From NCBI GenBank assembly GCA_949825045.1, contig OX463820.1:12474501-12538500 (forward strand): DNA of 64,000 bases, read 5' to 3'. The position numbers and the translations under genes were made by a program. This document shows, one piece after another, positions 44,603 to 55,100 of the stretch (positions within the stretch are counted from its first letter, which is position 1; each line of letters begins with the position of its first letter). Source of the stretch: Argyresthia goedartella (taxonomy: Eukaryota > Arthropoda > Insecta > Lepidoptera > Argyresthiidae). The notes beneath the pieces were generated by a model. It saw nothing but the letters and a program-made list of their open reading frames with translations. It was not told where the DNA came from and searched no databases.

Positions 44603-45884
44603 GCCGGCAAGGATCGATGGACCGAATCGAGCCACGACCGGTGTGACGTCACGTCCGGCACCTGTCAGGCGCTGTGCCAATATGACTATTACTTACCTTA
44701 TGATGAATATTTTCAGCATTATTTTAGAGCCAAGGTTGCTGATAATAATTTCAAATTTAACCGGCATGAGATATTTTTTTGCATTACAAATATCATGGGT
44801 ATTCATTCTGTGAGTCGAAAAGATAACACATTTGTTACATCTATTATATCAGCAAAATCATCACATTTTTTGTAAAAATACATAACTTCTTGAAAAATAA
44901 CTGTACAAAATAACTTGTACAACGGTGGTGTTACAATTGAAGTTATGTTTTGGATGTATAGTACTTAATTTTCTATCACCACCTATTACGAGTATATCTC
45001 TGTTTTCATATGGAGGCTGCGGTATTTGTTGATTCAGCACCGCTAGCGCCATCTCTTAGGTGGTGTTCGAATTTCAGTACTGTGGGAAAGGTTAACATTT
45101 TTTAAATTACATTAGTGATAAACTGATAGTACTGTAACTATTTAGCTTGTACTTACTAATTTTGTCTTGAAAACGACAACACAACTTTTCTACCACCTTG
45201 TTCTTCAACTGATTCATATAAATCGATGAAGTACTTACTTGTCTAATCTTGGATAACCTTTACATGTAATAATAACCATAAAATCTCCCACCAAAATTAC
45301 CGCCCCCTCAGGGTTTGCCAAAGAACGAACGCGAAATACTTAGGTTTAGGGCGCATTTCCGCACGCAAAGCAGCAAGGTCCGAAAAAACATTTTCACAAA
45401 TGTGAAACAATAACCAGCTATCGCCGCTTTCAAGTGAAGCCAAGAACTCAACCTTTGTGAGAATTTATTTCATTCTTATGGCACTATTATGCCGTTCGCA
45501 GCTACACAACATAAATAATAATGCCGACCGTTATAGGGTCATTACAGCGCGAACGGGAGGGATTACGTCATGTGGCCTCGTCCACGTATTGGCCCATTGT
45601 CTTGTTTTGACTGAGATTGTGGTAAAGGATTTTTCGGTATTGGCTACAGTGGTTCAATAGAAGTAGTGCCGCACACAATTTACTGCCGCGTCGCGTAGCG
45701 CAACTTTTCGTTTCCAGTTTAGGTACAGTAATACCGCGCTGATTGTTCGCTTACGATTTTAAATGTATGACTTATGTGTGACTAAGTTCTAATTTTGTTG
45801 AAGATGGCTGCTAAAGTATGACCTAATCTGTTTTGTAATGTAAATATTCACACTGTTTAGACTCGCGAAATTTAGCAATTATTT
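44603..45884. other. No gene recognised
   Basis: Repeat-poor, GC-balanced around 45,300-45,700. The 67-codon frame at 45,457-45,660 has no motif. Confidence 0.45.
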
Positions 45885-46085
45885 CAAGGATCAGTGCATT
45901 CTCTACTACATCAAGATACCTCTGAAGATTTAGAAATTATCATTTGAACAATTTAAAAGCCTCTAAAAACTATTTTGTCTAAAAAGGGATATAACAATGT
46001 TCTAGATTACTTTAATAAAAGTGATCCAATGTAAAGAAGAGGCGAAAATTGACTTATATTTAAATATCTACTGTAATAAAAAAAT
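45885..46085 (+). pseudogene. LINE-A 3' end, strongly decayed
   Basis: ATTTGAACAATTTAAAAGCC, TTGTCTAAAAAGGGATATAA and GATTACTTTAATAAAAGTGA correspond to the FEQFK---LSKKGYN--DYLN codons, followed by the CTACTGTAATAAA end. The usual 3' UTR is largely deleted. Confidence 0.6.
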
Positions 46086-46752
46086 AACTTTTGATTTTTG
46101 GCTGTAGTATGCGTTCTTCGCAAAAAATACCCGCATTCCCCAAAAATTAACGGACTTCTAAGTTATCTTTTGCGTGCCATGGTTTTTATTTGGTCTTAAA
46201 TATTTTATAATTCATAATTCATAATAGTTTATTGCAATTTATTGCAATTTATTGTTTAATGTTATTTAAATAACCCTAAATAAGGTAAGCAAATGATTTT
46301 TACTACATTACTATTTATTTTCATATCTACATGAGAATTTAGTATTAACTTTATATTATTAGTGATTTATTTAAAATTTACCTTGATTGTATATATTATT
46401 ATTAATTATATATTATTTATTATTATAATATATTAATTTAAAAGGTATTTTTAGGAATACTACTCCGTTTCGTAAAGCTATGGACTTTTAGGTCAAGAGA
46501 GAAACGGCAAGAAAACTCTGAAAAAGGTGAAAAACATCTGTTTAGTTGCTTTTTTCATATAACATGAACATTATGATGATTTCAAACATTATTTATATCT
46601 TTGTTAGTGTCCCAGATACATTATTTCTAAAAAAAGATTTTATTAGTTTTCCGGTAACAAAGTAATCAGTTTTTCCAAGAAAATTGGTTAAATTTCCTAT
46701 TTTAGACAGAAATTTCGAATTCTGAGACCATATTTTTTCATAATAGTCAAGT
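46086..46752. other. Very AT-rich stretch, nothing recognised
   Basis: Includes a TATTATT-rich segment near 46,390-46,440. Confidence 0.5.
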
Positions 46753-46995
46753 AAAGTCATGTCAAAATTTATTTATTACTGTAAATCTTTACAAATATTT
46801 AGAAATCGTAATTTTTGCCTCTTCTCTACATTATACCACTGTGAGAAAATAAGAGCGAAGGAACTCTCACAGATTGATTTATATTATCTTGAATATTGTA
46901 ATATCTCTTTTTGGACAGAGCAGTTTTTACATGGTTTTAAAATTGCTCAAATGGAAATTTCAAAATCTCCAGATCAATTAATCAATCAAAATTTC
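46753..46995 (-). pseudogene. LINE-A 3' end
   Basis: The inverted UTR blocks TTTATTTATTACTGTAAATC, CTTCTCTACATTATACCACT and CTCACAGATTGATTTATATT are followed by TTGAATATTGTAATATCTCT (the coding end of LINE-A, inverted). The 102-codon plus frame at 46,759-47,067 is antisense. Confidence 0.65.
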
Positions 46996-47335
46996 CTTTT
47001 TTGGTTGGATAATTACATCTTCGAGCTACAATTCTCGAGCACGTCAATCATTAAATACCAGGTGTAGGTTCCAGAAGCAGATACTTCTCAGAGGAGAACG
47101 CACAAGAAACTCTGAGGTAGCTGGTTTTCAAAGGATATACTTATAACAATAATACATTGACTTCACAGCCAATGGAAGAACAAACAGTTTATCCCCTACG
47201 ATTTACATCTTTTGGATAATTTGACACTGAGTTATATCCCTTCAAACATTATTTACTTTTATTAAACGTTTTGTATTTATGTGTATTCGGTAAGCTTTGA
47301 ATAGTGTCGGGGACCTTATTGTAAAAGCGTATTTT
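46996..47335. other. No gene recognised
   Basis: Nothing identified. Confidence 0.5.
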
Positions 47336-48715
47336 CACAGTTAATCATTTATTGTTAAACGCTGGTAAAATCAAGTGTATGAAATTCTCACTTCCACATG
47401 TCAGGCAAGTTGAGACCTTTTTGGTGTTAGACAGCAACACGTTAGAAGTAGTAAATGATACGTAGTTTATTTTTAAGTGGAATAACTATTGAAAGCAAAT
47501 TGCAGTGCGGACTCCACATAGATAAATTTGCTATTAGATTAAGTTCTGCGGCTTACTCTGTTAGGAACATTAGACAAAACACGTATGTGGCTACATCTAG
47601 GCTAGTATATTTTAGTTACTTTTATAGTGTCATGTCCTATGGTATCTTATTGTGGAGGAAAGCAGCGGATATTCAAACAAGAACAATTTAAATGACCACC
47701 AAAATATTTTATTCTTACCAAAATGGGAACATGATCACTAAAGGTGCAGAAAATATCAGGGCAAAATACTGCGATAGCTTAGGTGAAGGGTAAAGGGGAT
47801 GAGCGAAACAAAGCCCCCTTTATCCTTTGTGTTAGGTTGAACATGTAAGAACAACAAAAAATACTTAACACATAAACTTAAGTACACAAAACATAAAGAG
47901 AAGTTTGGTGAACATTTATCCAAACACAATTTGGTGATCATTTCCCCATTCTGGCAGTCATTTCGAATTTATTGGTAGTAAAACAGGTGCGTTTTTGGTA
48001 ATCCTATAAACACAAGCATATTCAAACTAATTTATATTTTACAAAAAAGAGCTATTCGAGCAATTTATTATTTAAAACGAACAAATTCCTTAAGAGAGCT
48101 TTTTAAAAAAATTGACATACTAACTGTTGCTAGTCAATTTATTTTCGAAAATATTGTATGGACCCAAGAACGTTATAAAATTTTCCAAACTTAGCGATAG
48201 TTGTAATGTTTACCTAAGAAATAATCACAGACTAGTTGCGCCCCGGTTTAGACTCGCAAAGGTTAGCAATATTTTCAAGGGTCAGTGCATTCTCTAACAC
48301 AATAAGATACACCTGGAGATTTAGAAATTTCCATTTGAGCAATTTAAAAAGCATGTTAAAGCGACTTTGTCGAAAAAGTTATATTACAAAGTTCAAGATT
48401 ACTTAAATGACAAGACTGTATGAGGTTAATCTAGCTCAATACCTTGCTGGTATTAATTTTGTAATTATTTATTCCTGCTTATTATAAATATTACGTTATT
48501 AATTATCATAGTAATTAATATCGTAATATTTGTTATCTTGTAATATTGTTAAGCACAACCAATTTTTAAACGAGATCTAATAATCAATCTGTGGGAGTTT
48601 CTACGCCCTTCTTCTCCCACATGGTCCAATGTAGAGAAGAGGCAAAAAATTACTTTTGCTAAGTATATGTAAATATCTAAAGTAATCTTGACTTTTGAGT
48701 TTTGACTTTTAAATA
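47336..48715 (+). pseudogene. LINE-A, 3' half of RT and C-terminus
   Basis: In order: LLNAGKIKCMKFSLPHVRQV, then SGITIESKLQCG, DKFAIRLSSAAYSVRNIRQ and YFYSVMSYGILLWRKAADI (47,455-47,691), then, after an inserted module, ILQKRAIRAIYYLKRTNSLR at about 48,035. Last come the PFEQFKKHVKATLSKK-type codons near 48,335 and the 3' UTR to CTTCTCTACAT-complement sequence near 48,640. Several stops and shifts are present. It is the longest LINE-A copy here. Confidence 0.75.
47745..47945 (-). repeat. Recurrent module inside LINE-A
   Basis: TATCAGGGCAAAATACTGCG, GCTTAGGTGAAGGGTAAAGG and TGTGTTAGGTTGAACATGTA, in inverse orientation to the host LINE, between its RT part and its C-terminal part. The equivalent of this site in the 57,960-58,790 copy is uninterrupted. 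Confidence 0.65.
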
Positions 48716-49034
48716 AATGAATATTCATTTTATGCCCACATTTATGTTGTTGTCCGTCAAATAACGGGCATATGAAAAATTGTATAGAACACATATGCAT
48801 TTCATCCTACAATGTAAGTTTAGAATGTTTCAACACTTTTATTCAAATCGTTCCGACTAATGTTTGAATGAATGATGACATGGCAGAGGTATCTTGTTGT
48901 AGTAGAGACTGCACTGACCCTTTAAAGAATTGCTCACTTTTGTAAGTCAAGCAATAAACATAAAAGACTAAATCATTATCTTGAAATGATAATTATCTTT
49001 ACTGAGGAACAAATTAAAAAAAAACACAATACTG
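48716..49034. other. No gene recognised
   Basis: Nothing identified. Confidence 0.5.
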
Positions 49035-49440
49035 GCGATACCTTTTAATACATGTTCATGACTGCATCGATAATAGACAACATGTCTCAGTGATCTTAAT
49101 GGAAATGATCAAGGCTTTCGACTTCGTAGATCATAAACAGCTAATAATGAAACTCGAAAGCTTTGGTATAAGAGCATCTACACAAAACCTATTAAATTCA
49201 TGCCTGAAAAATGGAAAACATTTTTGTTTTATTAATAATAAAGATGTAAACGGTAAAGAGCAAAGCTACGCATCCAACACTTGGCCTGTTATGTATTGCG
49301 TACCACTGGGTAGTATTTGAGGCCTCTACTATTTTTGGCCTATGTAAATGATCAGCCAGAAAGTATCCGACAACAAACGGTATTGTTTTCGGATGATTGC
49401 TCGGTTACCTATAATAACTAAAACATAGAAATAGTAACAA
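49035..49440 (+). pseudogene. LINE RT palm fragment
   Basis: The frame at 49,090-49,320 reads MEMIKAFDFVDHKQLIMKLE and SFGIRASTQNLLNSCLKNGK, with VPLGSI then a stop where VPQGSILGP is expected, and a degraded LFSDDCSV for FADD. It resembles the LINE-A palm in 58,560-58,790. It lies after, not before, the LINE-A C-terminus at 48 kb, so it is a separate insertion or a rearranged piece. Confidence 0.7.
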
Positions 49441-49767
49441 AAATAAAATTCTTCGGTCTACACTTAGTCCACAATTGTGGATGGAAACTTAGCATAGAGA
49501 AACTATGCTGTAAAATAAATAGCTTTATATACCAACTAAGGAGACTAACGAACATTGCTAAAAATGCATCAGAGCCTGGAATAAAGTCCTCGAAAAGTTG
49601 CAGACCTTATTAAAAAAATAAGATTTCCTAACATTTACGTCAATATTCATACTAGCATGTCTAATGCTTACAAAGAAAAAATACGCGTTTTAATGAGCGC
49701 AATACAACTCATTCTAGAAACTTATGTAATAAAATGAACTAAAATTACTATTGCATTTTTATATGAA
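49441..49767. other. No gene recognised
   Basis: Possibly more decayed LINE sequence; no motif is clear. Confidence 0.4.
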
Positions 49768-49855
49768 CTCCATTACTCCATTTTGCGCGACAGGGGGCTA
49801 GCCCATCGCCGCAGCTTTGGAGTAAGGAAGGTTTCCTCACATTATTTTTCATAAC
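49768..49855 (-). mobile_element. SINE-A, left part, split by BEL element
   Basis: ACTCCATTTTGCGCGACAGG, CTAGCCCATCGCCGCAGC and AGGTTTCCTCACATTATTTT are SINE-A body. The sequence stops at ATAAC (49,851-49,855) and resumes with ATAAC at 57,229. Confidence 0.85.
49851..49855. repeat. Target-site duplication ATAAC, left
   Basis: An identical ATAAC follows the right LTR at 57,229-57,233. Five bases is usual for BEL/Pao integrases. Confidence 0.9.
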
Positions 49856-50674
49856 TGTGGGGGCTGGGGGATCCTGGGGCTGCGAGCTTGGGGTGCAGAA
49901 AAACTACCAAGTTACTCAGAACAAAATGGCGGCTTGGGCGTGGGCGAGGCGAGTAGGCGAGGTGCGTGGTGTGTTGACTCGACGACGTTCGGGCGTGGAA
50001 AAAAAGGGATCGAACCAACGCGGTGGCTCGCTTTTATAGCGACGCGGGCAGGCACGCACCTATTTCACCTCCCCTCACCCCCGCTTTAGCTAAAATCTTT
50101 ATTTCCTTAAAATTGGCTACATACATGGCTATTTACACCTGCCGTGTTTATATACACTATCATCATTTACAAATTCTAATTAGAATCCTTACTATTAGAA
50201 CTAAAATTCTCGTTTACGACGCCCCGCTAGCCTCCGGACGCGCGCTTCCCCGCTTCCTCACCCCCTCACGTAAATACGGAGGGTTTTGGAAATCGCGCTC
50301 CAGAAGCCAGCGAGACGCCGTAGCGATAACATCGTGTACTCTAGGGCATAACTATGCGTAAACTACCTCTACACCGAGTTACAGACAAATCGGTTGTTAC
50401 CTACTAAAATGTTGCTATGACATACTGTCTGAGTGACTACGTCTCTATTTACTTTCCTATCTGCTATCTTTACTCATTTCCTGACAGTAACAACAACAGA
50501 AGCGGACTCTTTATTTATCAGCCTATCTCTATAGGGGGTAGGTACATCTTATTACACGTTATAACAATTACTAAATATTTACGAATTATTTACATTACAG
50601 AGCTATAAGGTACTTAGGTATTGCACACATTTATTTAAGTTTTGTCGCACATCACGGAGGGGTCATCGTGAACA
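49856..50674 (-). repeat. 3' LTR of BEL element
   Basis: Offset 6,554 bp from the right LTR with no difference seen by eye. It has a TATAAAAG box on the minus strand at 50,031-50,038 and TGTTCACGATGACCCCTCCG as its 5' end (minus). The frames of 60, 112 and 63 codons on the plus strand occur in both LTRs and are not genes. Confidence 0.95.
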
Positions 50675-52105
50675 TTCTCCCGCCGTCGCTGCAGGCGATC
50701 CCGTCGGCAGAACGATGACTTTCTTGGTCGGCCGCCGGAGTACTCGTCCGCTGCTGGTGGTGACATCGACGACTCGCACCTCGCCATCCTTGCCGGGGTA
50801 GACTCGTGTTACTCGTCCCCGGGGCCATGTGTTGCGGGGCAGGTTCGAATCGCAGATCATCACGACGTCGCCAATCTTGGGTGGAGCCCCGGTAGCGTGG
50901 GGCTCCCGCCGGTGTTGGAGTAGGGGCATGTACTCCTTCACCCAGCGCCGCCAGAAGATGTCGGCAAGGCGCTGGGCGCGCCTCCAGTGTGTGCGCGCGG
51001 CGGTCTCGTCCTCTTCGTACGCGCAGGGGGCCGGTATGTGGCAGTCGGGCCCAAGCAGGATGGAGTTGGGTGTCAGCGCGGGTGGGTCTTCCGGCGTGAC
51101 AGGTACATGCGTCAGAGGGCGGGAGTTGACTGTGGCTTCAACTTCCGCGAGCAGCGTGGCGAGTGTCTCATCGCTCGGGCGTTGCTCGTGCAGGGTGACT
51201 CGTAGGGCTTCTTTTACTGTCCGCACCATGCGTTCCCACACGCCAGCCATGAAGGGGGCGCTCGGGGGCAGGAAACGCCAGTTGATGCGGCGTCGCGACG
51301 CCTCGTCTTCTAGGGCGCGCCACGCCTCCGCGAGTTCGCGGTCGGCGGCGCGGAAGCAGGTTGCATTGTCCGACCATAGCTCGGTCGGGCAGCCCCGGCG
51401 CGCAATCATGCGGCGCAGGGCGTGGATGGCGGAGTCGGCGCTCAGCGACGCGACGACTTCCAGGTGTACGGCGCGCGACGTCATACAGGTGAAAAGCGCG
51501 ACGTAACGCTTTTCGCGGCGCCGGCCCACAGTGACTTCCAGCGGGCCGAAATAGTCGAGACCTGAGAACGTAAAGGGGCGGTTATGGTGTGCGAGGCGCG
51601 CCGACGGCAGGTCGCCCGTGCTCGGTTGGGCCGGCTTGGCCCTCTTCAGGCGGCAGGGCGGGCAGCTCTTCAGGACTTCTTTCACCGTCGGCCGAATTCG
51701 CGCCATCCATACTCGCTGTCGTAATTCGTTTACGACTATCTCGACGCCGCCGTGGTGTAGTCGCTCGTGGGTGTGCTGCACGTATAGTCGCGTGTAGCGG
51801 TGTTTGCCATCCAGAATGATGGGGTTGGCCGCCTCGAAGCTCACGTCGTTGGCCTCTCGTATGCGTCCACGTAGTCGTAGGACGCCATCTGGATCTGTAA
51901 ACACGCTGAGATCGGCGAGGGGGCTGTCCTTGTTCGTTGCCCTCGACATGTCTCGCTGCGATGTTCGGACGAGTAACATTTCCGCCGCATATAGATGGCG
52001 CGCGGGTAGTGGGATGTACTCGCGGGGGGCAGCGACGATCGGGGGGGGGCCTTTTGGCCGCCTTATTGTTGGCGGGACGTTTTCTCCAGTCGTCATCGCC
52101 TTCAA
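50663..52105 (-). CDS. BEL pol, integrase part
   Basis: 480 codons open, but the true entry is from the upstream frame at the C run (52,041-52,049), not at the ATG. HHCC-type zinc region: HTHERLHHGG at about 111-120 and SCPPC at 147-151. Catalytic triad: D in FSGLDYFGPL (about 184), D in LWSDNATCF (about 246) and E in GVWERMVRTVK (about 291), the wide spacing usual for BEL. The C-terminal domain GDVVMICDSNLPRNTWPRGR is the region found after BEL integrases. The stop lies 12 bases inside the 3' LTR. Confidence 0.9.
   Translation of the reverse strand: MKAMTTGENVPPTIRRPKGPPPIVAAPREYIPLPARHLYAAEMLLVRTSQRDMSRATNKDSPLADLSVFTDPDGVLRLRGRIREANDVSFEAANPIILDGKHRYTRLYVQHTHERLHHGGVEIVVNELRQRVWMARIRPTVKEVLKSCPPCRLKRAKPAQPSTGDLPSARLAHHNRPFTFSGLDYFGPLEVTVGRRREKRYVALFTCMTSRAVHLEVVASLSADSAIHALRRMIARRGCPTELWSDNATCFRAADRELAEAWRALEDEASRRRINWRFLPPSAPFMAGVWERMVRTVKEALRVTLHEQRPSDETLATLLAEVEATVNSRPLTHVPVTPEDPPALTPNSILLGPDCHIPAPCAYEEDETAARTHWRRAQRLADIFWRRWVKEYMPLLQHRREPHATGAPPKIGDVVMICDSNLPRNTWPRGRVTRVYPGKDGEVRVVDVTTSSGRVLRRPTKKVIVLPTGSPAATAGECSR
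50675..50684 (-). other. Putative polypurine tract
   Basis: The minus strand reads GGCGGGAGAA immediately before the 3' LTR. Nine of ten bases are purine. It would prime plus-strand DNA synthesis. It overlaps the last codons of the integrase frame. Confidence 0.6.
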
Positions 52106-55100
52106 TCTTCTTCGTACGCTTGCGGCGCGCGGCGTTCGACAGGTGGCGCTGCCGGCATAGCTCTATGAACTGCAACGCGCGGGCTGTGGCGCGCAACAGT
52201 CGGTTCCACTTTGAGAAGCGGTCGACGTCGATGAGCGGGGCCACGTTTGCAGCTACGGGGAGCGCGATGACCGCTGCTCGTTCCTCTCCTGTTGTAGGTA
52301 CCTCTTTCTTGTCCTCTCGCGGCCACTCCTCGGGGTCGCTGCGCAGGAACTCGGGGCCGGTAAACCAGCGGTGTTGCGGCGACATGTCAGCTGGGGTGGC
52401 ACGCGTGGAGTCATCGGCGACGTTCACAGCGGTGGGGACCCACCGCCACTCGTCTTTCTTGGTTAAATCTTCTATTTCAGCGAGGCGGTGTGCTACGAAC
52501 GTTTTGTAGGTACGTGGCTCGTCGCGGATCCAATGCAGTGCGGTGCGCGAGTCACTCCAGTACGTGCGGCGGGCGAAGTCGAAGTTGTGGCCCTCCTGTA
52601 CCGACCGTGCGAGGCGTGCACCCAGTAGCGCTGCTTGTAGCTCGAGGCGTGGCACGGAGATGGGTTTCGTGGGCGTGACGCGACTCTTTGCGGCTGCTAT
52701 GCTTACTTGTATGGACCCGTCGGCGCGCTGTATACGGATGTATACGACCGCTGCGTATGCCTCCTCGCTCGCATCGACGAATGTGTGTAGCTCGTACTCA
52801 GCTGCCGGCTCCTTGTCGTAGCATCTCGGGATTTGTAGTGTGTGTAGCTCACGTAGACCCATGAGCCACGACTGCCATCTGTCGTGAAGCGCCTGCGGGA
52901 TGGGGTCATCCCACCCGGTTTTATACTTCCACGTATCCTGCATTATCCGCTTCGCTGGAGTGGTTATGGGCGAGATTAGACCCAGTGGGTCGAAAATCGA
53001 CATAATGAGGCTGAGCGCCTCCCTCTTGGTCGGTTCGCGCAGGCCGCTGAGTACATCGGGATGGACACGTCGCTGGTTCACACGGAACCCTAATAAATCT
53101 TCTTTGACATACCATAACAGGCCCAACGTTTTTTCGTAGTCGTTGCCGCCGATTTCAACCGTGTCGCTATGTGCGCTGTCCAGCCGCGGCGCGAAGTGTC
53201 GTATGGCCGCCTCGTCGTTCGACGTCCAGCCGCGTAGCTCGAAACCAGCTCGACGATGTATGCGGTCGACGGCGGTGGTGATGTGGGCGGCTTCCTCGGT
53301 GGTGTCGAAACTGTGGAGGTAATCGTCCATGTAATGGTTGTTTACTATTGCGTCCGCGGCGGCTGGACATTCATGCGCGTTTTCTTCTGCGTTCCTATTT
53401 TTGATATAGAGGGCGCTGCAGGGGGACGACGAGGCCCCGAAGATGATTGATGTCATCCTATATTCTTCGGGCGGGGCGGCGGCGTCGCGGCGTGTTCCCC
53501 TCCACAGGAAGCGAAGCGCGTCGCGGTCTTCTTCACGTACCTTCACTTGCATGAACATCTCCTTTATGTCGGATGTTACTGCCACTCGATGTTGACGAAA
53601 CTTCATTATTACGGCCGGCAGGGACTGTAGCAAGTCGGGGCCGGGTAGCAGCATGTCATTCAGCGAGACGCCGCGCGCCTTCGCAGCGGCGTCGTGCACG
53701 ACGCGGATCTTCTTTTTGTCGGGGTTTACTACGGCGAAGTGCGGGAGATACCATACTCTCCCGCCGATAGGGGGCGCTGGCGCGCGCTCGGCGTAGCCCG
53801 ACGTTAGCAAGTTCTCTATCCGCTCGCTGTACTGCAGTTTCAAATCTTCGTTCTTGTCGAGTTTTCGTTCCAAACTCACCAGTCTCTTTTTGGCGTCTTC
53901 GTACCCGGTATGGCGGATGGGGGCGCTGGGATCGCGCCACAACATGCCGGTCTCGAAGTGGCCGTCGGGCAGACGGCGGCTTTTCTCCTTTAAAATACTT
54001 AGGGCGCGTTCTTCGGGGTCGCTGGCTTGGCGGCGCGGTGCTACTCCCAACGATTCTAACTCGAAGTGTCGGCGCATGAGGCCCTCCAGCTTGTCTTCCT
54101 CGGGGGCGGCGTCTAGGCGCCCGCAGAATACCATAGGGTAGGTGGTTGTCGTCCTGCAGCCGTGCAGAACCCAGCCGAGGTGAGTGCGTGATGCCACGGG
54201 TTGGTGGCGGGGTCCGCTACGTACCTCACGCGATACAATCAACTCCCAGTTGTCCTGGCCTACTAGTATTGTGGGCGTGGCGCTGTCGTAGAGCAGCTGC
54301 GTCTTCACGTCGTCGAGGTGGGTGCAGTTCTCTATGTCGCAGGGGCGGACGGACTGTGTGAACGAGTTCATGTCCCCGAAGGTTCGCGCGTCGTTCATTT
54401 CGTGGGTCTCCGTCTCGTATCTGCCTTTGATGTGCGCCGTGACTCGCTTACTGTCTGCGTGTGTTGTTACCTTTCCGCTAACGCCTTGCACCTTCATAAC
54501 TTCGGTGGGGCCCTCGAGGCCTACTGCGTCCGCCAACTGCTGGTCGATGATCGTCACGGTGCTGCCCTCGTCTAGGAGCGCATACGTGTCACGACTCCCC
54601 TTGGGTCCTATTAGCGTTACCTGTGCGACCTTTAGGTAGGCGCGGCGCCGCGTCTGGGCCGCGTTCGCAATCTCGGTGCCGATGGCCGACGCGTGTATTT
54701 CTTCGGTCTGCGGCGGTGGCGGCGCGATCGGCAGCTCTCGTCGCTTGTAGTGCAGCAGTCGGTGGTGGCGCAGCGTGCAGCCTGCCTCGCCGCATACGCG
54801 TGCACGGCAGGAGTCTCTCCGGTGGGTGCTGCGTAGGCAGCGGAAACATACCTTGTTCTTCTTGGTTACTTCCCACCTCTTCTCTACGTCGGCCTCGATG
54901 AAACGCTTGCAATCGGGGAGTGCGTGCGGACGGGCGCACATCGGGCACTCGTCCTTCGTGTCTTCGGTCACGAAGGTGCGTTCCATCTTCTTCTGCCTGG
55001 CCGGGTTACGGGGCGCCTCGGGCTTCGTCTCCAGCTCCGGGGGCGCGTAGGGGGCGCGCATGTCTGCCTGGTGGTTTAGAAATTCTGTTAGTGTGATCAA

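Noticed and set aside
49857..50608. Plus-strand frames of 60, 112 and 63 codons, repeated at 56,411-57,162
   Set aside because: They occur identically in both LTRs and run against the element's transcription. Identity reflects LTR duplication, not gene duplication.
50829..51506. 225-codon plus-strand frame, and the 324-codon frame at 55,669-56,643
   Set aside because: They lie antisense to the GC-rich BEL polyprotein, where stop codons are rare by composition. The proteins are low-complexity and match nothing.
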